Assembly (NCBI RefSeq): GCF_011075055.1
Contig: NC_058146.1
Span: forward strand, 15,476,320-15,540,319
DNA length: 64,000 nt
From: Mangifera indica
Taxonomy: Eukaryota > Streptophyta > Magnoliopsida > Sapindales > Anacardiaceae
Direction: 5' to 3'
The notes below the pieces were generated by a model. That model was not told where the DNA came from. It saw only the letters and a program-made list of their open reading frames with translations, and ran no database searches. A program made the translations under genes and the position numbers. Numbering within the stretch: the stretch's first letter is position 1; every line of letters begins with the position of its first letter. Positions 46,481 to 59,109 of this stretch are shown here, piece by piece.

Positions 46481-49400
46481 GTGTTGATATTTGTGATGCA
46501 AAACAATATCTTTATGATTGCCAGTAATGTCCTTGGATTGAGCTGTCTTTAGAGAAACTTGGCCTATAATAAGAGTGCTCCACACTGTAAGATGCTTTTT
46601 TTTTTCCGGTGTTTGATTTCTTTTCTATCATTTGGTGTACTGAAATATTTCCTTTCTTAGCTGATTCATTCAATACTGATCAATCTTCCTTTCCCTCTGG
46701 ATATCTTAGAAATGTTGTGATCAATCTTAGCATGCCATCTGACATCGAAGAACATAAAAGTTTACAGACAATGTAAGTTCGTATTGTAATTCCATGAGTG
46801 TGTCTCTTATTGTTTATGTGGGTCTTCTTTAATAGATTTTTCCCTTTCTGCGGGGATTTGGTTTTCAACTACTTAATTGTCAAATCCCAAGTGCTTTGTT
46901 CAGTGTTGATACTCTTACTTGTAAATATGTTGAAGCTTGCCTTCATATATTCAAGATTTGACCATTTTATTTAAGTTAGCTTTTTTTATTTTAGATTTTT
47001 ATCTTATCCTTTTTTTTTATTTTAGCATACATTAGTTTGTTTGTTGTCTCAATGGCCAGGTTTCTTGGAAACAATGGCCTATCAGGAACCATTCCTCAGC
47101 AAAGGGCTGTATATCTTAAAAACATGTAAGCTCTAGCTTCAGTTTTGTTGAGAATTATGTGTATATATCATATCGAATTAGATGGATGTTATATGTCAAT
47201 ATTTGTTATATCTTCCTTGAAATTTTAGATGTTCAAATGTCAAAGAGGTATTGGTGCCAAATGCTTTGTGAATAGATTAAGAAGAAAGAGAATTAAACTT
47301 ATCATACAAACTGAAGAAGAATGAAACTATAGATCAAGAAAGGAAGAGCGGCGTACCTCACAAATAGGGACAAGGAGACTGCGTTTAGAGTGAAAAGATG
47401 AAACCCCAGATTCCGTTTCGAGTCAGAGACAACTAATTTCGCTCCCTTTATTTAGGCCAAAAGACTTATTCTCACCCAAGATATAGTAAAATTTCAAAAG
47501 GACCCTGATTAACTTTTAAAAATCTAAATACCCACTCATCCATTAATTTTTATAGTTACAATAAAAGATAAAATCATTATTTAAAAATTTTTATTTAAAT
47601 AAAAAAATTTATCCTTTTAAACCCTTTAGTTTTAAAAGCTACATTTACACCCTCAAACTTTGAAATATTTATTTACACCTCAAATTTTGATGACCAACCA
47701 CCCCTCAAACTTTGAAATATTCCATTTATATCCTAAAAAACTGTACCCTAAAGTCAACTTTTAATTTGTTTCCAAAACCTAAGGGGTGATAAAGTGATTA
47801 ACCTATTTTAAACATGTGGGGAACATGTAATAATGACACTTAATAGTTAATCATTTACCGACCCCAGCGTTCCTGATCTATACATATTGTACATATTAAC
47901 CAACAAACTGTACCCAGAGCCAAAATCCAGTACGGTTTATTACTGAAGAAGAATGACAAATTCACAAATAGGTATTGGTGCCAAATGCTTTGTGAATAGA
48001 TTAAGAAGAAAGAGAATTAAACTTATCATACAAGCTGCAAGTATGTATCTTAGAATTAGGCCAACCGATTAATTTTAAAAATCTAGACAATAATTGTAAG
48101 TAATTGAAAGTCTTTACTGAATAGTTTCTTTCCAGATTTATATGCATATGTTTCCCATTCATCTGGTGTTTCAAAATCATTCATCCGGTTTTTTAAATTC
48201 TATTTTGTTCAGGGATTTATCTTACAATTTTTTCTCGAGTTATGATTTGATGTACTACATCTCTAGCATGTATACTTCATACTTCGAAGTATAATTGATC
48301 TTTGCATTGGACTGAACAGGAATCTAGTGGCCAGCAATTTCATGTTTTGACAGCTCAAACATCTGGTTGGTTATAGTTACTTTTTCAATGTATAAGATGT
48401 CAGATTTTTTCTTTTGAAAAAATGCACTTGCTGAAAGAAAAAAATGACTCGAAATATATAGGCTCAGCAATGGGATATGCTGTGCTTTAACAAACATAGC
48501 TGGTAATGTTCTCTGTGCTTGCCAGTATTCTCCCTGGATTGAATTGTCTGCAGCGAAATTTCCCCTGCAATAAGAATGCTCCGCGTTGTAAGCTTCTTTC
48601 TTTCAGTTGTATAATTGTTTTCTAAAATTTAGTATATTACCAATTTTGTAAAATGTGTGTTCATTGAGCTCCAGTTAGGTTGACAGGACCGAACTGATAG
48701 CATAGTGTACATTTGCAATATGCAGATTCAAGTTTCGCAATCTAGTGTGGTGGTGAAGAAATGACAGTTGGTAGCATAGTGTATAAGGCTGATAACAATG
48801 ATATTGGTGGAGCTTCTTCTAATCTACTTGATGCAGAAAAAGGGGCAATCAGTGATGCTGATTTGTTTTCTGATCGACAGTCAACAGATTCAACACACAT
48901 GTTCAAAACACTAGCTCACAAGTGACTAGCACTGCAGCCCCGAAGCTTTATCAGTCTTCAAGGCAATCCCCTGCATCACTTTGATATTATGAACTTAGTC
49001 TGGAGAATAGACCTTACAATGTGAGCTTGTCCTTTGTTGAGGCAACCCTTTTGGTAATCAAGGCTCACAAACATGGGTGAGTCTTGGAAGGCATTTTTAT
49101 ATCTATGTTCAGGTAAACTTGCTGGAGAATTTTGGTTCTTGTCCTTAAATACACAGGTTCTACTATTGCAATTTCATCTATTTAGTCTTGTAATTGATCC
49201 TGTAGGGAACTCTCTAGTAAATAAAAATTTGGCATATCAAAAGAAGCAGGTGGAAATAGGAAAGCAGTGACAAAGAAATAAAAGGTTAGTGTATCTGAGA
49301 ACTAACTTGAAATCCACCTTTCTAGGTTGGTAAAGCGACTCGTTGCATCTTATATGTTTTCTAGGTATAATATGTGATTCCTTTGGACATTATATGATTT

Positions 49401-49890
49401 AAAATAATGACAAATTTACATTATATGTTTTTTGATATACATATAACTGAATTTTCCTACTCGAATCACCAACTGTTGGTATTTCATGTTAGAAGAACCA
49501 AACTACACTAATTGTTGGTATTGTTGTAGCTTTTGGAATTTCAGGCTTGATATTTATATTTTTAACTTTTTACATGTAGACAAGAAGAAATAATGATGTT
49601 GCAAAAGGCAAGTGTCCAAGGGATTTTTAAAATAATAACAGTCGAAGTCTCAGAAGTCAAGTTTGTTCGAGAGATATGATTTATAGTAATAGATCTACAA
49701 CTGAAGGATACGCATTCGTTGGACGGGCGATATCTATGAAGCAACTTTCACTAGGATCCTACCAAAGGAAAAGTCAGCTTGTTAATGAAATAGCTACCAT
49801 ATCTGCAGAGCAACATCACAATCTTCTTATTATCCGGTTGCTGCATTCAGGGAACTTGATACCTCCATGTAAATTAGTATCTTGAAAAAC
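46481..49890 (+). pseudogene. Malectin LRR-RLK, most complete plus-strand remnant (unit B)
   Basis: Exon remnants in family order: SNVLGLSCL, stop, RNLAYNKSAP (46520); LRR exon YLRNVVINLSMPSDIEEHKS (46700); FNYLIVKSQVL (46860); FLGNNGLSGTIPQQRAVYLK (47062); GLNCLQRNFPCNKNAPRC (48535); malectin start SFAI-CGGEEMTVGSIVYKA (48730) continuing ADNNDIGGASSN; malectin block QSSRQSPASL-YYELSLENRP (48955); FVEATLLVIKAHKHG (49038); linker to a helix LIVGIVVAFGISGLIFIF (49510); and a kinase N-lobe start GRAISMKQLSLGSYQRKSQL, VNEIATISAEQHHN (49715-49825). The remaining kinase lobes are absent. Stops occur at several exons, for example within the first LQRN exon and in SFAI-CGG. A ~720-base insertion-duplication splits the intron at 47250-48035. 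Confidence 0.72.
47327..47882. mobile_element. TIR element candidate within the RLK intron
   Basis: Absent from the equivalent place in unit A2 (about 27350). The left end CTATAGATCAAGAA (47327-47340) is mirrored by TTCCTGATCTATA (47870-47882). Inside, at 47454, GGCCAAAAGACTTATTCTCACCC is the same family of terminus that begins the element at 54019 (GGCCAAAGGACTATTTCCCACCC), so a second element end may be nested here. No coding sequence. The element class is uncertain. Confidence 0.45.
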
Positions 49891-50649
49891 AAAGGCCTTG
49901 ATCAAGTGTCGTTTTGTATGAAGATGCTAATTGATGATCAATCTTAGTTTAAAATTTCTATTGTTCTTTTTTTTCTGCAAGCAACTATAACATTAATGCT
50001 TGCGATTTTTCTCCTATGATTTACAAGATAAAAAGTTTCAAAACAAAATAATAATTCTAAAACTTTAGGTTCAGGAAATTATCATGCAAAATGCTTTTCA
50101 AGTTTTGCCTTTCTCCACATAATGCTCATCACAAACCTATATGCAAAGTCCCTCCACCTAATGTTCTATTGATGGATTGGATGGAATTGTTTAAACTTTG
50201 GACTCTGATACCATTTGTTGGACACTCAAACTTTAATAAATGCTAATTGGGTCTCTTCCACTTGAAAACCATAGACGTAATAACATTTATGGAGTTCCCA
50301 TAGCATTTTGGGTGAAGTTGGACCTTATGGGTATAGCATGTCCTATTGAATCAAACCCACCAACATGTTCCTCCAACTACTCATCAAATAAAAGAACTCA
50401 AAAAAATCTCTAAAAGCCAGGGTTAGATTCAAACTGAGCTGAATCTAAGTTCAGACTTGTTCAAATTGATTAGAGATATAGTCAGTGAAATGAATAGTAT
50501 CACTAACGGGATAAATAATATTACGACTGGGATAAATAGTATTTGTAGAGGGTGATTTAAACCGAACTGTAGTGTGACTACCCAATTGAAACTCCAGTTC
50601 AAATCAAGTCAAACACCAATTCAAGCCAAACCAGCTCGGTTTGAATCCA
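49891..50649. other. Unit spacer
   Basis: Equivalent of 27761-28530, with the same landmarks. No gene supported. Confidence 0.5.
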
Positions 50650-51430
50650 CCCTCACTAGAAGCCAACTCTATAGCCGATAATTACAATTGCATAAAACAA
50701 CTTTTCCCACCAGCAAGCATCTTCGAGTTCAATACTTAACTAAAATTAAGGGATTGTTGTTACCAGTACTCCACATAACAATTCATTGTGGATATATGTT
50801 GATCCATCTATGTTCAAAGCATACTTTTAAAAACCAGTGATTCAATCAGTTGAATGACACTTGCTAACAAGAATGGTTATGGTTCGCTTGAAAAGAATTT
50901 TTGAAGTTATACTAGTTTGGAACAGACGATTTGAACTAGGTTACATAAAAAAATTATTTTTTTAATTCATTATAACCAAAGTTCTCATCTATCAATTTTA
51001 AGCTTGTATACCATCAAATTAAACTTATTTTAATGATAAAATAATTTTAATTATCTATTTAATGATAAATTATGCAAAATTATTTTAAATACTAATTTTA
51101 GTAGTGTCCTGTTCGATTCCAAAAATATTGGTAATGTCAAAATGGTCAAACTATCCCGTCCATTTAGTTGATGTCCTATCCAATTCTAAAAATATTGGTA
51201 GTGTCCAAATGCTACCCTGTTGGAATTTACCCATTCAAATTGTTGTAGGACAAGTTGAACTTTGAGAGATAATCCAACAAAGTGATTTCTACAAGAATCT
51301 CTCCACTTAAATGGTTGAAACTAAGGTCCAATAACTACAAAACAAACAATTATCTATAGCTCTTCGGAATCTCACTATTGAGATACTTATGTGAGAGATT
51401 GAGCATACGAAGTTCCAGTAAAGTTCTTAT
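50650..51430 (-). pseudogene. LRR receptor-like protein (RLP), C-terminal remnant (unit B)
   Basis: Minus-strand equivalent of 28531-29340: the distal part (51380-51235) encodes the same LDLSFNHLSG-type LRR passage, and the proximal part (50830-50655) the DGSTYI/NELLCG cap region and FYAIVIIGYRVGF membrane helix (one residue changed). The same non-coding insertion separates the halves (50830-51235), with the duplicated AAAAATATTGGTA passage at 51119 and 51187. The insertion therefore predates the duplication of the A2 and B units. Confidence 0.65.
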
Positions 51431-52399
51431 TTTAACTAGAAATAGATTCACAAATAACCAATTGTAAATTTGAAACAGTATTCAATCACATAATGATAAA
51501 TCATTATTGATGAATACTAATTATAAGGTCACGCAGTATTACTCATGTTTAAAACAACATAAAAGTTAGAGTGAGATTATGTGTATTGAGTTCTAATTCA
51601 AAGTACATGATAAAAATATAAGACATAATAATTACATTCATAAAGAAATAGTTAAACATCAAACTATCATGCTCATATTTATCATAATAATTCAAAGTAC
51701 ATGATAAAAATGTAAGTCATAATAAATACTTTCACGTGACTTTTTTAATACTCTAATTAGTGATTTCTATTTCTAATATTTATTGATATTCATAAAAGAA
51801 CTTGAAATCAAATTATTTTGAGCCAACGAATTCCTTCTTAACTATCACTTGTTTTTATATACAAACAACATATAACCAATCTAGCTTATTATACATTATA
51901 TGAATAGTCTCGTACTTATACATCATATGAAACAGATGTATTCATATCAAATCTAACCATGACATCTCAGGTCAAATGATTAATAGTGCACTAGTACAAT
52001 CTTATGATGAATCATTAACTGTATTTTACATATTCATCTGATTCACCGTTATTAGTCATATTTGAAAAATAGTTTACTAATTGTCAATTTATACAAATAC
52101 CTTAATGATATGACTTTCATAGTTACCCACACTAATATTATCTTCTAATAGTTGACAAAGGCATTCAAAGTGTCTATTGTGTGATGTCATTGCCTAATTG
52201 GCATCACGTATGTAGCATAAAGAACGCTTCAATAATTTGATATTCTAAAGATTCATATTATCCAAACAATTCACATGCATATAATATATTTAATAAATAA
52301 ATAAATAAAGTTAAGATAACATACATGTGAAATACAAAAGACTTAATTAACACAAGATGAAACGTCTTGAAAACGATAATGTGATTGATTCTTAGGGCA
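51431..52399. other. Unit spacer
   Basis: Equivalent of 29341-30289. It contains the same tandem duplication with AAAGTACATGATAAAAAT. No gene supported. Confidence 0.5.
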
Positions 52400-54018
52400 T
52401 ACACTAACAAATCCTATATAAGGAAACATAAATCAACATAAGAATATATACTAAACTAGGAAACCATATATTTAGGATATATATACTCGAATATAGGAAA
52501 CTATATATTTGGAATATATTTTAACATCCCCTCAAACTTAAGTTAGTAAAAGATCTATTAAATTGAGTTTGTAATGCAAGTCAAGAGGTGAAGACTTCTG
52601 CTTTCTAATAAATAAAATGTATGGAAGTGAGTTAAAAAGTGCCACTAATAAGATGACGACATGAGTGTATCAAACTAATAAACACATCTTTCCATGTAGA
52701 TGAGGATGTAAGTGTACCAAACTAATAAATTCATCTTTTTATATTAGTGATAGTGTGAATGTACCAAACTAATGAACTTATCTTTCCACGTAAGTGACTG
52801 TATGAGTATTTCAAATAACTGAAATCATTTTTTCATGTAAGTGATAGTGTAAATATATCAAACTAATGAACTCAACTTTTCATGTAGGTGACGATGTAAG
52901 TATGCGGTCAAGCTAATAAACACATCTTTCTACATAGGAGACAATGTGAGTGTGTCAAAAAGAAATACCAACATGAACGCTCAACTCTAATACCATGATG
53001 AAAATAGAATAAAATGTATTTTTTTTATATTAAATTATATAAAAATTTATACAAGTCCTAAATCCTATATAAAAAATAAATAAATCAACATAATAAATAT
53101 ACAATAAGCCAAAACAAGATTATGCATTATTATACACAAATAATTCCCCCAAGGAGACATTTACTCTGCTCTTGGTTTGTGTGTTGGCAAATTCGATGAG
53201 GGCATTTGGAAAATGCTCTCTGCATGTTGGTTGCTACGTATTTGCTTTTAGAGTCTAGCGATGGTTTGTGTTTCTTCCCTTGCAGCTACTACTAGTGTTG
53301 CTCTCTCTCTATCCGCTATGCTATTGTGTTGCATCCTCTGTTTTGCCTTCTCTCTTGCATCCAAAAGACAGTATTGGCCCTTTTTGAGCCTGTTTATTTA
53401 TTTTGTTTTATTTTTGGTCATTTTGTTTTTCTCTCTTCTTAATCTCTATCTTTGAAATTCCTTAGATAAACAGTCAAGAGGAGAAGAAGCCCCCTCCCCC
53501 ACTTTTTTGTGTAGTGTTCTCTTCCTCCCTTATCTTGGGGGTTTTGTCCCTTGAGTAAAGGTTTGGCTTTGGCCTTGTTCACTAGGTTTGTGCGTTGTAT
53601 AGTCTATTGTTAGCTTTTTGGCCTTTTAGAGTGTAACAAGTTTAGGTTATTTCTCCACCTTGACTAGGTTCTTTTTTGTTTTATTTACTATTACTTACCT
53701 CCAAAAAAAAAATTAAAGCGTAACAAGAAATCATAAATTAAGAATATATATTAACTTAGAAAAACATATATTTATGATACATTATAACATAGAAAATTAT
53801 ATATTTTTATCATATTTTAACAAAACCAATGATGAACCGTTATATTATTAAGTATTTACTTTTAAAATGAAAATGAATCATGTTAGGATGTAAGTTAAGA
53901 CAGTACACAAATTTTGAACATAACTTAAAATTTGTGAATACTGTCAAGACAACAAATAAAATAGAATATATCAGGACCTCAAGCTAGGACCAATATAAAT
54001 TAGAAAATATTTTTTTAA
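52400..54018 (+). repeat. Unit block M, copy 3
   Basis: Equivalent of 6846-7990 and 30290-31875. Minisatellite at about 52640-52960; A-tailed insertion at 53119-53715 (flanks GCCAAAACAAG and GCGTAACAAG). It ends at the TIR element of 54019. Confidence 0.65.
53119..53715 (+). mobile_element. A-tailed insertion, possible 5'-truncated LINE/SINE (in M3)
   Basis: Same insertion as 30955-31555, including GGCAAATTCGATGAGGGCAT, GTCCCTTGAGTAAA and GGCTTTGGCCTTG, with an A-rich end (CCAAAAAAAAAATTAAA). Its open frames are shifted relative to those of the other copy, which argues against a coding function. Confidence 0.5.
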
Positions 54019-54831
54019 GGCCAAAGGACTATTTCCCACCCAAAGTATGTTTTTTACCAAATTCCTCGTTTTAACTTTGAAAATCTTATTTACCCACTTA
54101 TAGATAGTTAAAATTAATTGTTTCAAAGACAAAATCGTTATTTTATCTGTAATATTAAAAATAAACTTAAATTTGAATTATTCCCCCCCCCCCCTCCAAA
54201 CTCTATAAACTAATAATTTCTCCCCCCAACCTAAGTTTTCAAAAAGAATATTTTGCCCTCTAAGTTTTCCAAACTTTCCGATGAATTTTTTTGCAACGAA
54301 GAGCTTATTCAGTGATCTCTAAGCAACATCACTTCCTTCCGGTGAGTCCTCCTTCCGACGACAATCATTTCTACTCGGTGAGAGTTGTCTTCGTCGAAGA
54401 ACGAAAACAACATGTCTTCTTCGGCAAAGAGTCTTTGTCGTTGACAAAGACCTCATCTTTGTCAGAGACGAAGATGAGTCGTCTTCGTTCTCCAATGAAG
54501 ACGACTCCCATTGAGTCGAAATGATTGTCGTCAAAAGAAGGATGTGCCAGAGGGAAGAGATATTGCTTGGAGATTGTCGGAGAAGTTCTTCATCGTTGGA
54601 AAAATTCATTTGAAAGTTTGGAAACCTTAGGGGGTAAAATACTATTTTTAGAAATTTGAGTTTGAAAAAATTATTAGGCTTAGTTATTTAGGGTTTATAA
54701 GAAAAAATAATATAATTAATATGCTTAGTTAATTTTAACTATCTATATAAATGGGTAAATGATATTTTGAAAATTAAAGGAGGGGAATTTGGTTAAAAAG
54801 TATACTTTGGCCGGGACATAGTCCTTTGGCC
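54019..54831. mobile_element. Non-autonomous TIR element (MULE-like), 813 bases
   Basis: Left terminus GGCCAAAGGACTATTTCCCA, continuing CCCAAAGTATG and CCAAATTCC, is matched by the reverse complement of the right terminus (GGCCAAAGGACTATGTCCCG, CCAAAGTATAC, CCAAATTCCC), symmetry of about 100 bases. The interior (54290-54540) is rich in GAAGAC/GTCTTC palindromes, for example arms GTCTTTGTC/GACAAAGAC at 54431-54451. Open frames on both strands arise from these palindromes. No transposase. Flanks are T-rich (TTTTTTTAA and TTTTCCAAA) without a clean duplication, and about 125 bases of unit sequence present at 38041-38168 are missing on its right side. Confidence 0.72.
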
Positions 54832-57800
54832 TTTTCCAAATTGATTTCACGTGGTGGATCAAGGTCAAATAAAATATCTTAAAATTATAATTTTTATATC
54901 AATTTCAATTTTAATTTTAAATCCAATTTTAATTGAATTTAAATTTCATTTGAAGTTGAAGATAATCTTCTTTAATTGCCATGAAAGTCTTTGGATTTTT
55001 CCACCCTCATTTAGTCCCAAATACTGAAAGTCAATGACGCGTCGTACATATGTCTTACCGCCATTTATTGCCTTCCCACTACATTTCAACACGTGGACTG
55101 TTTTTAATGCCTGATATTGAGTTGCATATTTATACACCGTCTATTTCCGTAGACCCCTTAATTTGAAAAATTACATAAAAATCCTGTAATTTTGAAAATA
55201 GTGAATACTCCTTTACTCTCATCTATATTAATAAAAATTGTCTATTTTTTATTCATGTAAATTTTTTTTAGATTATATAGATTAATTAAAACACAATCAT
55301 ACGGACAAATCCCCAATTATCAAAAGAAAAACTTAATTTAATACATATTTTACCCTTATCTCTTATCTTAAGAACCTTAGATCTACAAATATTTTTTAAT
55401 CCAAAATTTTATTTAAAAATCAATCAACAAGAAATATGTTAATTAATTGATAAAAATTATTTATTAGCTATAATAAACCATGATTAGTATGGTAAAACTA
55501 TTTATTTTATCAGAAATGATAAACTTTGTATCTTTAAAAAGTTTAGACATTTTTTATAAAACGTATATTTCTTGATTGTATATGTATAATTCATAAACTA
55601 TTTATTAATATAGCTTAACTTTAATAAAAATATAAAATTTATTAAATTTTTACTAGTAATACATTGATACTTTTAGAATTTGGATTACAAAAAACCATGG
55701 GAAAAGTTGATGGGTTTAAATGTAATTTTTAGAAGATTAGGTGCATAGTATGATGATGGGTTGGCGGTGATGTCATTCAGTTCTAGCAAAAGACTTTCTG
55801 TCCGTCACAGGATTTTGTTTTAATTACGCTTGACCACTCCATCAAATACCCACAATGTTTTGGGTCGGGTGAATTGGATAGATTCAACCTATTATCTATT
55901 CAAGCTCCATTACAACTTTCAGTCAAAAAAATCTGTGATAAATTCAGTTTTAATTATTGATTTAAACCTCGATGACTTAAATATGTTTAAGTTATCAAAC
56001 TGAATTAATTCAAAATTAAAGTTAATCGTATTAGGCTACAATTTATTTATCAAGTCATATAGATTTGATTATTATGTTGATGTTACAATTTATTAATGTT
56101 ATCAATTCACTCAATCGGCATCAATCTATTTACATCGGAGAAAGTACCTAAATAATTATTGATTTATTTTTATTCTTATTTATTAACTCATATATTTAGT
56201 ATCAATGCAACATTGAAAAAATGTTACCCTATTGCCCCACGTGTAATTTGAGTGATAAAAATTAAATATATCTTTATTTAATTTCTTAATTACATAATTA
56301 TATCTTTATTTATATATTTAAATTAAATATATATAATTTTAATGTAGACAATTTAAACCTAATTAATTGAAGAAATAACTCATAACTAACATGAAAAAGA
56401 TGTTGTGATTTAGGAAACCTCTTCTCCTATCATAAGCGTCTAGCAACCAAAAAGGTTTCATCAAAATTTCAATAGTTTTGGGTCAAATTTTTTAATTATA
56501 GTTTAGATGTCTTATTTATTTTGTTATTAAACATTCTCAAATAATTAATAATTTGAATTTATAGTTATAAGTTTCCATCATGGTTGATGAATATTCGTGG
56601 GACTTAACTTAGCTGTAGCTCTTCTTTATTATTTTAAAAGTAATTTGGTAGTTTTTAAAATTAAATTTTAAAAAAAGATAAATTTTTAATTTATTATTCT
56701 TATTAATTAAATAATATTTTTATATTTATTATTAACATTTAACTTTAATAAAAATTAAATAATAGGTAAATATTAACATTTTTAAAAGTTTGTAAAAGTC
56801 ACTTTGATAATAAATTGTCAAAATAAATCTCCCATGAAAATAAGTTTTGGCCATTTTATTTTACACGTGACACAATTTTGTCTTTTTTCTTTTTTTTTTG
56901 CTTTTTTATTGGAAACAGTCCCATAGAAAAGCTCTTCTCATATCTTATACAAATGAATATAAATTATGATAAAATTATATAAATTTATAATATGTATAAA
57001 CGATAATATATCATTATTTGTTAAATAATTCAAAACCAAGAATAACAGTAGTATTATATACACAATTTTTATATATAATTTTGTACACAAACAATGATGT
57101 ATCATTTTATGATTAGATAGTTAAAAATTAAAAAAAAAATAACATTCAATCACACTATAACATATTGTTTTTTGTATATAACGTTGTGAATAAAAATTGT
57201 ACATATAGTTTTATCGCAAGAATTAAATAATTAATAATATTATATATATAAATAAATTATATAAACTAAGATAGTAACATACCATCCGATGATTTTGAAG
57301 TAAAAAAAAAATGAACAATCATATCACCCAATCACACCATTTCAATTTTTATAAATAAGTTTATACGATTTATTTATGCACATAATTTTATTATAAAATA
57401 ATACACACTCATATAATAATATTTCAACATTAATACCTAAATTAATATTAATCTATATGGTGAAATTATAACTTAAGTAGTCAAAACTAGACTATTTTAC
57501 ATGTAAAATTACATTAAAAATGGTTTGATTTAACTAAAAATTGCACATTAAGTTTGATTTTGATCATACAAGTACATAAACAGATGGTTAGACTCATATA
57601 AAAAATGTACGATTTGTTCACTTTGGTAAAATTGTACCTTTTTTTTGTGATTTCGGTCAACAAATCTAATTAGATTATCAACATCTTAATAGAATAATAT
57701 AATATTTTTATAAAGGTGAAATATTCAGGGATAATATAAAAAAATAATATTATATATATAGTTTTTATATATAATTTTGATATATAAATTATATGTCATT

Positions 57801-59109
57801 ATGTAATTGAGTGTTACTTTATTTTTAATTCAAAATTACTCAATCACATAATAATATAATATCTATGTAATAAAAATATATATGTATAATTTTATTGATA
57901 TAAAATTTTACCTCTTTAACATTATATTTGAACTCTCTTCCAATAACAAATTTGAGTTTTGAGTGATAGTTTGTTGTTTTTCAAATTAATATATAAGAAC
58001 ATTATTTTCTGCAGCCATGAGTGGAAAATAAAATTAAAGTGAATCAAGAAAAAATTATTAGATATAGAAAATATACTCAACACCAAGTTATTGATGAAAG
58101 TGACAATACTTTCTTATAATCGTGACTCCTCTTTGAAGTTTTAATATACCTTCTTAATAAAACCATTTTTTTTTCAAATTATCCTTCTAATAAGCGAAAG
58201 TAAATATTTATTATCTTTAATAAAAACATTCTAAAGTTTGATATTTTCAATTAAAAAATCTAAAAAAATTAATATGTGATACATTCCATAGAAAAATAAA
58301 ATTAACCCCTTTAATTTTAAAAAATGATAATTTAGTGTAAAATGTTATATTTATACAAATAAAATAGTATTTAGATATTACTTTGACAAAATTAATTTTC
58401 AGGTATCATATTCTCATAAAATAAATTTCTAATTTTGCTATTATCATACGTGATTATCATTAAAATAATATTTTATGAAAAAAATTAAATTAAAATTGAA
58501 ACATAATATTCAGGAAATTAATGCTTGACGTAGTACCGAAGATTTTCCATGACAGAATCCCAGTCCTCTTAGAAATAAAGAGCAGTCAATTCAACTTCGG
58601 CTTTATCCAGTGCAACGTTTGATCTGCAATCTTGCCAAATTGACTAATTCGATTGATTAAATCGTATAATTGGATGTGATTTATATATAAATATTAACTT
58701 ATTTTAGATTAAGGTCAAATTCAATAAAGCTGTTGAAATAGAAGTTCTGTCTACAAGCTAAATTATAAAGACAAAAAGAGCCGGTTGAGAACTTGACAGC
58801 GATAGCCCACCATTTGGCTGAATTCAAAGTGCGAAGACACATCAACAGTGGAAGAAGAGTCATACCCTTTAAGGAAAAGTCAGATATAGAGCCGAAAATG
58901 GCGCCTGGAATGGAGCCCAAGAGGGTCCGTTGTTCATACGCGTATTTGTTTTCTTCCTATTTGTTTCATACAGCTTGCAAGTTGCAACTTTTATTAAAAT
59001 GATATATATATATATATCTCTTGCCGTCTCATCACTGTTTCATACAACAATCCATTTTCGTCCCTTCAATAATATCACAACAACCTGCAACTTTCTTTCT
59101 TTAAAAAAT
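54832..59109 (+). repeat. Unit block R, copy 4 and NLR-C upstream region
   Basis: Equivalent of 38170-41769, from CCAAATTGATTTCACGTGG to the NLR-C ATG. It keeps the 58540-58625 passage (TTTTCCATGACAGAATCCCAGTCC) that R3 has lost. A (TA) run lies at 59002-59016. The conserved NLR upstream block is 58740-59109. No other gene supported. Confidence 0.65.

Noticed and set aside
54291..54609. Ser/Leu-rich and Arg-rich open frames on both strands.
   Set aside because: They lie inside the palindromic core of a TIR element; they overlap each other and have no recognisable domain.
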